A stretch of DNA of 64,000 nt from Azonexus hydrophilus (GTDB lineage: Bacteria; Pseudomonadota; Gammaproteobacteria; Burkholderiales; Rhodocyclaceae). The DNA lies in NCBI RefSeq assembly GCF_905120355.1, contig NZ_CAJHOB010000003.1, forward strand, positions 124,001 to 188,000, read 5' to 3'. How positions within the stretch are numbered: position 1 is the stretch's first letter; each line of letters begins with the position of its first letter. The position numbers and the translations under genes were made by a program. Shown here in pieces: positions 54,453-61,900 of the stretch. The notes under the pieces were generated by a model. That model saw only the letters and a list, made by a program, of their open reading frames with translations, had not been told where the DNA came from and searched no databases.

Positions 54453-54475
54453 AATATTGTGCGTCGCACAATATT
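54453..54475. promoter_or_regulatory. Perfect 11-bp inverted repeat upstream of the candidate sRNA promoter
   Basis: AATATTGTGCG and CGCACAATATT, separated by a single T, form a perfect palindrome of 23 bases. It ends two bases before the predicted -35 hexamer, where activators usually bind. It has no T-run after it, so a terminator is unlikely. The binding protein is unknown. Confidence 0.6.
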
Positions 54476-54477
54476 TC

Positions 54478-54506
54478 TTGCCCAGCACGCTCTTTTCCTG
54501 CACAAT
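54478..54506 (+). promoter_or_regulatory. Promoter of the candidate sRNA
   Basis: TTGCCC (54478-54483), a spacer of 17 and CACAAT (54501-54506) give a moderate sigma-70 promoter with predicted start near 54513. The -10 is imperfect, consistent with a need for an activator at the palindrome just upstream. Confidence 0.45.
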
Positions 54507-54512
54507 GGGAAC

Positions 54513-54621
54513 CGTTCGAGACGGAAGCACACAGGCAGCAACGCAACCGACTCGCAGATTGTCTCCTCCACCCTCCTCTTTTGGTGTGGATTTAACGCGG
54601 CTCACGAGCCGCGTTTTTTTT
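54513..54621 (+). ncRNA. Candidate small RNA with anti-Shine-Dalgarno-like C/U run
   Basis: A predicted transcript of about 110 nt from the promoter to a strong terminator. Its middle carries a C/U-rich run (54563-54580, CTCCTCCACCCTCCTCTT), which could pair with GGAGG ribosome sites in many mRNAs. An 8-T terminator gives the Hfq-type 3' end expected of a trans-acting sRNA. It could instead be an rplM leader attenuator, but rplM has its own near-consensus promoter 70 bases after the terminator. Existence and targets are inferred, not shown. Confidence 0.5.
54595..54621 (+). terminator. Strong Rho-independent terminator upstream of rplM
   Basis: The nine-base stem ACGCGGCTC / GAGCCGCGT with a two-base loop is followed by eight T. 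No protein gene lies before it on this strand for over 800 bases, so it must end a non-coding transcript. Confidence 0.9.
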
Positions 54622-54690
54622 GCCCTGAGCTCGCCCCCAGCAGTCAACAGCACACGCCTCTAGCCAGCACAACTTTTTTACCCGGCACGA

Positions 54691-54719
54691 TTGACATACC
54701 CCGACGCCGTCAGTAAAAT
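54691..54719 (+). promoter_or_regulatory. rplM-rpsI promoter
   Basis: Consensus TTGACA (54691-54696), a 17-base spacer and TAAAAT (54714-54719): the best sigma-70 promoter in the window, as expected for a ribosomal protein operon. The leader would be about 38 bases. Confidence 0.85.
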
Positions 54720-54763
54720 TCACGGCTTTCTCAAATCTGCGCCCATTTTTCAGGACGGCACAC

Positions 54764-55192
54764 ATGAAAACGTTTTCCGCGAAGCCACATGAGGTGAAGC
54801 GCGAGTGGTTTGTGGTAGACGCCACAGACAAAGTGCTCGGCCGCCTCGCCACCGAAATTGCCCGCCGCCTGCGTGGCAAGCACAAGGCCATTTACACTCC
54901 GCACGTTGATACCGGCGATTACATCGTCGTCACCAACGTCGACAAGATCACCGTTACCGGCAACAAAGCCGAAGACAAGAAGTACTACCGCCACTCCGGC
55001 TATCCCGGCGGTATCTACGAAACCAACTTCAAGAAATTGCAGCAGCGCTTCCCGGCCCGTACGCTGGAAGCCGCCGTCAAGGGCATGCTGCCGAAAGGTC
55101 CGCTGGGCTACGCCATGCTGAAAAAGCTTAAGTGCTACGCCGGCGACCAGCATCCGCACACCGCCCAGCAGCCGAAGGCTCTGGAAATCTAA
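54764..55192 (+). CDS. rplM: 50S ribosomal protein L13
   Basis: A large-subunit assembly protein of 142 residues. [41 protein letters not shown] and [17 protein letters not shown] are family signatures. It is co-transcribed with rpsI 12 bases downstream from a near-consensus promoter. Confidence 0.98.
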   Translation: MKTFSAKPHEVKREWFVVDATDKVLGRLATEIARRLRGKHKAIYTPHVDTGDYIVVTNVDKITVTGNKAEDKKYYRHSGYPGGIYETNFKKLQQRFPARTLEAAVKGMLPKGPLGYAMLKKLKCYAGDQHPHTAQQPKALEI

Positions 55193-55204
55193 GGGGTTTT
55201 CATC

Positions 55205-55597
55205 ATGGCTGAAAGTTACTTCTACGGTACCGGCCGCCGCAAGAGCGCGGTGGCACGGGTTTTCATGAAACGCGGTTCCGGTGCCATCACCGTCAACGGC
55301 AAGCCGGTTGACGAGTTCTTCTCCCGTGAAACCGGTCGCATGATCGTGCGCCAGCCGCTGGCCTTGGTGGAACAGCTGGAAGGCTTCGACATCAAGGTTA
55401 ACGTCACCGGTGGCGGTGAATCCGGGCAAGCTGGCGCGGTGCGCCACGGCATCACCCGCGCCCTGATCGAATTTGATGCGGCACTGAAGCCGGCGCTGTC
55501 GAAGGCCGGTTTCGTTACCCGCGACGCACGCGAAGTGGAACGGAAAAAAGTCGGTTTCCACAAGGCCCGTCGCCGCAAGCAGTTCTCGAAGCGTTGA
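55205..55597 (+). CDS. rpsI: 30S ribosomal protein S9
   Basis: A 130-residue protein whose basic C-terminal tail ends RRKQFSKR, which reaches the P-site t[19 protein letters not shown] at the start and the [15 protein letters not shown] core are typical. A terminator follows 24 bases after the stop. Confidence 0.98.
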   Translation: MAESYFYGTGRRKSAVARVFMKRGSGAITVNGKPVDEFFSRETGRMIVRQPLALVEQLEGFDIKVNVTGGGESGQAGAVRHGITRALIEFDAALKPALSKAGFVTRDAREVERKKVGFHKARRRKQFSKR

Positions 55598-55620
55598 TTC
55601 GCCGCAGCAATTTGCCAGAA

Positions 55621-55647
55621 AAACCGCCTTTGGGCGGTTTTTTGTTT
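55621..55647 (+). terminator. Rho-independent terminator of rplM-rpsI
   Basis: The stem AAACCGCC / GGCGGTTT with loop TTTG, followed by TTTTT. Confidence 0.9.
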
Positions 55648-55696
55648 TTCCGCATCGCGTTATGATCGGAGCCCCACCGCTGCTCTCATCGAACGC

Positions 55697-56431
55697 ATGC
55701 CCTATCCCGCCATCAGCCTGCGCCTGAAACGCTTCCGCCATCGCTTTGGCATCACTGCACCGCGCGTCGTCGTACGCACCGCCTACCCCCGCCATATCAT
55801 CCTGGGTTTAGGCATTCTGGCGGCACTGCTCCTGGCCGCCGTTGTCTGGTCGCTCAACGAATACACCACCGGCAGCGGCCAGATCGGCGAACTGCAGCAG
55901 CGCCTGGCTCAACAACAAGAAGAGCTGGATTTATTGCGCGGATCGGTCGGCACCGGCAAGAACGCCGTCAATATCGAACGCGCCGCACAGCAACAACTAG
56001 TTGCCCGCATTGCCGCCCTGGAGGCCGAAAACGCTGCGCTGCGTGAAGACATGCTGATCTTTGAACGCCTGATTCCCGTGGTTGGCCAAGCTGCACAGGT
56101 GCGCGTCGAGAATTTCCGCGTTACCCAGGACAGTGCAGGCCCGAACCGTTACCGCTTCCGACTGCTGATCGCATTCCAACCTGCCCAGCGCGGCGATTTT
56201 TTCCGCGGCCGGTATCAGGTTACACTCGTCTACCGCAAGCCATCCGGAGAACGCGCAGAAATCCGCCACCCCTCCGAGCAGAACAACATCTTCGAAGTGC
56301 GCAATTTCCTGCGCCAGGAAGGCGTTATCGAACTTCCTGCCGATAGCACCCTACTGCACGCTCGCGCGCGCATCACCCGTGCCGGCAAGCTGGAGGCCGA
56401 ACAGGAAATCCCGTTCGAGAAAGACAGTTAA
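55697..56431 (+). CDS. DUF6776-type single-pass membrane coiled-coil protein
   Basis: A 244-residue protein of unknown function. One transmembrane segment (residues 34-54, IILGLGILAALLLAAVVWSL) is followed by a coiled coil (about 62-118, QQRLAQQQEELDLL, LVARIAALEAENAALREDMLIFERL). A beta-rich periplasmic domain (about 130-240) completes it. The layout resembles proteins that sit beside bactofilin genes. Bactofilin follows after 16 bases, so a role in anchoring or shape is plausible but unproven. Confidence 0.78.
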   Translation: MPYPAISLRLKRFRHRFGITAPRVVVRTAYPRHIILGLGILAALLLAAVVWSLNEYTTGSGQIGELQQRLAQQQEELDLLRGSVGTGKNAVNIERAAQQQLVARIAALEAENAALREDMLIFERLIPVVGQAAQVRVENFRVTQDSAGPNRYRFRLLIAFQPAQRGDFFRGRYQVTLVYRKPSGERAEIRHPSEQNNIFEVRNFLRQEGVIELPADSTLLHARARITRAGKLEAEQEIPFEKDS

Positions 56432-56447
56432 CACAAAAGGGAATCAG

Positions 56448-56849
56448 ATGTTTGGAAACAAGAGTAAAGCCCCCGCTCCGGGCCGCATAGACAGCCTGAT
56501 TGGTGCAGGCACCAGCATTGAGGGGACGGTCCGCTTCAGCGGCGGCCTGCGTGTTGACGGCGAAATCAAAGGGGCGGTTGAAGCAGTTCCCGGAAATGCG
56601 GCCACCCTTGTCGTCAGCGATCTGGCGCGCATCGAAGGGGCTGTTCACGTGTCACACCTCGTCCTCAACGGCACCATCTGCGGCCCGGTCAATGTTGACC
56701 AGACCCTGGAAATGCAGCCCAAGGCACGCATCATTGGCGACGTCTCCTATGCCAGTATCGAAATCCACCAGGGGGCTGTGATCGAAGGACGCCTGATCCA
56801 TACCAAGCCCCAAGCGGAACCAAATAGCGCGACAACAGACCAAGACTAG
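56448..56849 (+). CDS. Bactofilin family polymer-forming protein
   Basis: A 133-residue cytoskeletal protein. The beta-helix core ([27 protein letters not shown] through [10 protein letters not shown]) spans residues about 17-115, with flexible ends, as in bactofilins. An AAAAGGGA site precedes the ATG. It is paired with the upstream membrane coiled-coil gene and lies 38 bases before erpA. Confidence 0.92.
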   Translation: MFGNKSKAPAPGRIDSLIGAGTSIEGTVRFSGGLRVDGEIKGAVEAVPGNAATLVVSDLARIEGAVHVSHLVLNGTICGPVNVDQTLEMQPKARIIGDVSYASIEIHQGAVIEGRLIHTKPQAEPNSATTDQD

Positions 56850-56887
56850 TTTTTGCGATAATCCGACATACCCCAAGGAGATCACTC

Positions 56888-57235
56888 ATGAGCACTGCTG
56901 AAAACATTGACCCCTTCGTCTTTACCGACAATGCCGCCAACAAGGTCAAGGAACTGATCGAAGAAGAAGGTAACCCGGCGCTGAAATTACGCGTCTTCGT
57001 CACCGGCGGCGGCTGCTCCGGTTTTCAGTATGGGTTCACCTTCGACGAAGAAGTGGCGGAAGACGACACCACCATGGAAAAGAATGGTGTCCAACTGCTG
57101 ATCGACCCGATGAGCTACCAATATCTGGTCGGCGCCGAGATTGATTACACGGATGGTCTGGAAGGCTCCCAGTTCGTCATCCGCAACCCCAACGCCTCTT
57201 CAACCTGCGGCTGCGGTTCGTCCTTCTCGGTCTGA
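56888..57235 (+). CDS. erpA: Iron-sulfur cluster insertion protein ErpA
   Basis: An A-type carrier delivering Fe-S clusters to target enzymes. It has 115 residues. The three cluster cysteines are present: one in [13 protein letters not shown] and two in CGCGSSFSV at the end. AAGGAG precedes the ATG. Confidence 0.95.
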   Translation: MSTAENIDPFVFTDNAANKVKELIEEEGNPALKLRVFVTGGGCSGFQYGFTFDEEVAEDDTTMEKNGVQLLIDPMSYQYLVGAEIDYTDGLEGSQFVIRNPNASSTCGCGSSFSV

Positions 57236-57324
57236 CAGGCAGCAGGCCGCACCCCACGCCACCAAGGTGACCCGCGCAAACGGGCCACTGGTGCATCAAC
57301 CTCCATCCAGCACACTCTCCGGGC

Positions 57325-58176
57325 ATGTACGCACAGAACAACATTCACTTCAGACTTCTTGAAGACATTGCCCGGGAGCTGTCAGGGGAAGTCAACTTCC
57401 CGACCAGCATGGACGCGGCGATGATGGTGCGCAACACGCTGAAGGACCATAACGTCACGCTCGACAAAGTCGTTCTCGCCGTCAGCATGGAGCCCCTGAT
57501 TGCCAGTAAATTGCTGCAACTGGCCAACTCGGTCACCTACAACCCGTCAGGCAAGATCATTTCCGATCTCGGAACTGCCGTACATCGCCTCGGTTTCGAT
57601 ACTGTACGTACGGTCTCTCTCGCCGTGGCCATGGACCAGATGCTGAAATCGCGCAACCTGGCCAAGTTCCAGGATCTGGCGCATCAGGTCTGGGCCCACT
57701 CGATTCACACCGCCGCAATTGCCCGCGTGCTCGCGCGCCGCCTCGGACGGGTCAGCCCCGACGACGCCATGATGGCTGGATTGGTGCACGATATCGGCAT
57801 TTTTTACCTTCTCTACCGGGCTTCAGAGTATCCGGAATACATTGAAAACCGCCCTGCTGTCATCGAAATGCTGCAAGGCTGGCATGAAGGCATCGGCGAA
57901 AGTCTGCTGCACGCCCTCGGCATTCCCGAGCGTATCTGCGACGCCGTGCGCGATCATGAGCATCTACGCCAAGTAGACACCCCATGCACCGTCCGCGACG
58001 TACTCTATTTCGCCAATCTTCTTGGCGGCGACGACAATCAATGGCGCACTCCCGAGCAAAACGATGAAAAAAGCCAGGCGCAACGTAGCGCCGACCGTGA
58101 ACGCTTCAAGGATCTGATCGCCGAAGCAGAGGAGGATATCGCCGCTGTGCGTGCCTCGCTGCATTTCCACGAATGA
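57325..58176 (+). CDS. HDOD domain protein
   Basis: A 283-residue HDOD signalling protein, distinct from the one at 10.3 kb. It has VVLAVSMEPLIASKLLQLANSVTYNP, RLGFDTVRTVSLAVAMDQM, the HSIHTAAIARVLARR segment and LVHDIGIFYLLYR, where His-Asp is kept. The HD pair leaves open a metal-dependent activity. The C-terminus is charged. Its stop overlaps the msrQ start by four bases. Confidence 0.88.
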   Translation: MYAQNNIHFRLLEDIARELSGEVNFPTSMDAAMMVRNTLKDHNVTLDKVVLAVSMEPLIASKLLQLANSVTYNPSGKIISDLGTAVHRLGFDTVRTVSLAVAMDQMLKSRNLAKFQDLAHQVWAHSIHTAAIARVLARRLGRVSPDDAMMAGLVHDIGIFYLLYRASEYPEYIENRPAVIEMLQGWHEGIGESLLHALGIPERICDAVRDHEHLRQVDTPCTVRDVLYFANLLGGDDNQWRTPEQNDEKSQAQRSADRERFKDLIAEAEEDIAAVRASLHFHE

Positions 58177-58832
58177 ACGCTGCCGCCACACCGCCGGTTG
58201 CACTGGCCAAATCGCTCGTTTTCATTTTCGGCCTGATTCCTGCGCTACTCCTGTGGTGGAATTTCCGCCATGACCTCCTCGGGGCCGACCCCATCGCCAC
58301 CGCACAACAGGAGAGCGGCCGCTGGGCACTCAATTTCCTGCTCCTCACCCTCTGCGTTTCGCCGCTGCGTACTCTGACCCAGCTGCATTGGCTACTGCGC
58401 CTGCGCCGCATGCTCGGCTTGTTTGCCTTTTTCTATGCCGCCTTGCACCTCTGGACATTCGCCGGACTGGACCATGCCTTTCGCGCCTACGACATGCTGC
58501 GCGCCATCGACCGGCAACCGTTGATCATTGCCGGCCTGGTAGCCCTCGTTCTCCTGCTGCCGCTGGCCGCGACCTCCAATCACTACGCCATAGCTCGCCT
58601 GGGAGGCCGCCGCTGGCAGGAATTACACCGTGCCATCTACCCCGCCGCCTTGCTTGCCTGTCAGCATTTCCTGGGCATGCGCGAACTTGCTGAGCTGCCC
58701 CTACCTCTGTCCTACAGCGTTTTCCTCGGCATCCTCTTGTGGTGGCGCATCCAGGAGCGGCGGCGCAAAGCACAGCCCCCGGCGCAAAGCGTAACCAAGC
58801 CGGTTCACTTCTATCGGCAAGAGCGCAAATAG
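58173..58832 (+). CDS. msrQ: MsrQ/YedZ heme-binding membrane subunit
   Basis: A six-helix membrane cytochrome b that feeds electrons from the quinone pool to periplasmic methionine sulfoxide reductase MsrP. It has 219 residues with five to six hydrophobic segments. Conserved histidines include that in FYAALHLWTF and the two in LHRAIYPAALLACQHFLGM. It is expected to follow msrP, but here it overlaps an HDOD gene, and no msrP is in the window. Confidence 0.9.
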   Translation: MNAAATPPVALAKSLVFIFGLIPALLLWWNFRHDLLGADPIATAQQESGRWALNFLLLTLCVSPLRTLTQLHWLLRLRRMLGLFAFFYAALHLWTFAGLDHAFRAYDMLRAIDRQPLIIAGLVALVLLLPLAATSNHYAIARLGGRRWQELHRAIYPAALLACQHFLGMRELAELPLPLSYSVFLGILLWWRIQERRRKAQPPAQSVTKPVHFYRQERK

Positions 58833-58927
58833 GGCCAAGCTCGGCTGCCACCTGGCTTGGGCGTGTATTATGCTAGGGGATTAAGCCGCCCCCGACTTCG
58901 TGGTGGCCCAGCGAACCGGATCACACA

Positions 58928-61900
58928 ATGCAAGCACGCACCCTCTTTTCCCCACGCAACCTTCTCGCCCTTTTGCTTGTTGGCGTCGCCGTAGCGTTGA
59001 GCCTCTTTCTCCAGTCCGGCGATAGGACTGACGGCCCACCCGAGCAGGAAGAAGACAGAAACGCAGCATTTACCATTCTGGAAGCCGCACATCGGGAATT
59101 TGACGGCGCTCCGGCCCTGGCGCTGTCATTCAGCCTGCCCCTTGATGCCCGCGCCCGCCCCGGTGAATTCATTCAGGTGCTGGAAATGCCGGCACGGCCC
59201 GAAGACCTCAAAAACACGAATGATGACGCGCCGTGGCACGATGAAGCGCAGGCACCTGCCGCCAGCGAAGTCAGCAGCGATGCCAAGGACACCCAGCTTG
59301 ACGGCGGCAAAACGGTGCCCGGGGCCTGGGTCGTCGGCGAAAACCCTCGCCTGCTGTTCTTCCCGGGCATCAAGCCGCAGACACGTTATCTGATCCGCAT
59401 CCAGGGCAACCTGGCCGCGCGCAACGGGAAAACCCTGGGTGCTGAACAACGTTACGCGATCCGTACCGCTGCGGTCACCCCGGCGTTTTACTTTGCCAGT
59501 CGCGGCATGGTCCTCCCCGCCGGACAAAATGGGGGGTTGCCGGTAACTACGGTGAATGTCCCGGAAGTGGATATCCAGTTCCTGAAGGTCAAGCCTGATT
59601 CACTCCCCGCCTTCCTCGACAAGGTCACACAAGGGAAATCAACGCCACGCACTGCGGATGAGGAAGAGTATTACGACGACTATGACCGTACCGATCTCAA
59701 AGGTGCAATCAACTCCTGGACGCTGGACCGCCTGCACACAATGACAACCAGTGTGTACGCCGGCCGCTTCAACACGGAACCCAAAGCCAACCGTCGTAGC
59801 GTCACCTTCATCCCGGTCGAAGACATTCCGGAACTACGTGAACCGGGCGTGTACATCGCCGTCATGACACAACCCAACCGTTTCCGCAGCGAGCAGCAAA
59901 CCACCTACTTCTACATCAGCGATCTGGGCCTGCATCTACGCGATCATGCGGCGGGCAGTGCCGACGCCTTTGTCAGCTCACTCGTTGACGGCAAAGCCGT
60001 ACGAGATGTGGACGTTTCCTGGCTGGACGCCGACGGCAAGGTTCTGGGGCAGGCCAGAACCGATGGCGATGGCCGGGCGGCATTTGCTGAACGTCCGCAC
60101 AACGCTCGCATCGTTATCGCCCGCAAGGGCGAACAACTTTCGCTGATCGCCCTCAAGGAACCCGCACTCGATCTCTCTGAATTCGATACAGCCGGGCTGG
60201 TCTCTTCTCCCATTCGCCTCTTCGCCTACAGCGGCCGTGATCTCTATCGCCCTGGCGAAAGCTTCGCCGTTTCTGTATTGGCTCGCGACACCGATGGCCA
60301 CCCGGTTCCGGCGCAACCGATCCAGGCCCTGCTGCGCCGACCGGATGGCAAGGCCCAATGGACCACCAACTGGTCGCCCAGCAAGGCATTCTCTGGCCAC
60401 TACCAGCAGCAGATCGATCTGCCCGCCGATGCCGCCACCGGCACCTGGCGCCTGGAACTGCGCGGCGACCCCGCTGCCAGACACGCCAGCAGCAGCCTGA
60501 ATTTCAATGTCGAGGAATTCCTTCCTGAGCGCATGAAGCTTGATCCCGGCCCCAGCAGCGGCACCCTGACTGCTGGGGCCAACTGGCAGCTGGCGGTTCA
60601 GGGCACTTACCTGTACGGCGCCCCCACCGCCGGCAACCGCCTGCTCGGCGTCGTCAACACCACCCCCAATCCGCAGGCACTCCCCGGCAAACTTCCCGGT
60701 TTCATTTTTGGCGACGCTGACGAAGCCACCGTGCGCCAGCGCCAGGAACTGGAAGAAATCGCCCTTGACGCGCAAGGCAAGGCACAACTGGAGGTTGACC
60801 TGTCCTCCCTGGACAACCGCCGCTCACCATTCACCGTCCGCGCCACACTCAGTTTGCTTGAAAGCGGTGGCCGCCCGGTCATCCGCAGCGTCGAGCGCAC
60901 CTGGTGGCCGGCTCCGGCACTGGTCGGCCTGCGCCCACTGTTCAAGGGCGAATATGCACGGGAAAACTCCAGCGTTGAATTTGAAGCCGTACTGGCCGAC
61001 GCACAAGGCAGGCTGCACGCAGCAAAAGCCCTACCCGTCCGCATTTTCCGAGAAAACCGCGACTGGTACTGGCGTTTCGACGATCAACGGGGCTGGCACT
61101 CCGGTTTTACTGAAACAGACGAACTGGTGGCCAGCAGCACGGTGGACATTCCCGCGGGCGGCCGCGGCAAACTACTGTTCCCCGTAAAACACGGCCGCTA
61201 CCGGGTGGAAGTCCTGAATCCGGAAACACAACTCGTCAGCCGTTACCGTTTCTACGCCGGCTGGTTTGCCAAGGATGACGAATCACAGGGCGTGCGCCCG
61301 GACCGGGTTGCGCTGAAATTCGACAAAGCCAACTACCGGGAAGGCGAAACCGCGCGCCTGACACTGACCCCGCCACATGCCGGCGAAGCCCTGATTACAG
61401 TTGAAGGCGACCGGCTGCTGTGGTCGAAACGCATCCAGGTCGGTAGCGGCGATACACGCATCGATCTGCCGATCGCTCCGGACTGGAAACGGCATGACCT
61501 CTACGTCACCGCCATGGTCCTGCGCCCGGGCAACAGCGGCAGCAAAATCACCCCAGCCCGCGCCCTGGGCATCGCTTATCTGCCCCTGAGCCGTGATGAG
61601 CGCAGGCTGACGGTCAGCCTCGATGCACCGAAAAAAATGGAACCGGACCGCCCGCTCAAGGTGAAGATCAAAGTCCCGGAAGCAAAAGGCCATCCGGCCA
61701 TGGTGACTCTCTCCGCGGTCGACTCCGGCATTCTCGGCATTACCGGGTTCAAAAGCCCGGACCCCTTCGCCTTCTTTTTTGCCAAGTTGCGCTACGGTCA
61801 GGATCTGTACGATGTCTACGGTCGCTTGATCGAAAAGATGGCCGGCCGGAAAGGCAAGCTGAAGTGGGGTGGAGACGCAGCACCGAGCGCCACCCGCAGC

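Larger units (their letters stand above)
54193..54763. other. 570-base gene-free stretch with a candidate sRNA and the rplM promoter
   Basis: No protein gene is supported here. The left part (54193-54350) is ordinary GC-rich sequence. Bases 54353-54455 are strikingly AT-rich against the rest of the window. Then come a perfect inverted repeat, a promoter, about 110 bases of possible transcript with a C/U-rich run, a strong terminator and finally the rplM promoter. The small in-frame ORFs run through the terminator hairpin and have no ribosome site. Confidence 0.8.

Noticed and set aside
54457-54663. Small ORFs of 68-85 codons in the gap before rplM
   Set aside because: They run straight through the strong terminator hairpin, lack ribosome sites and have no recognisable domain.
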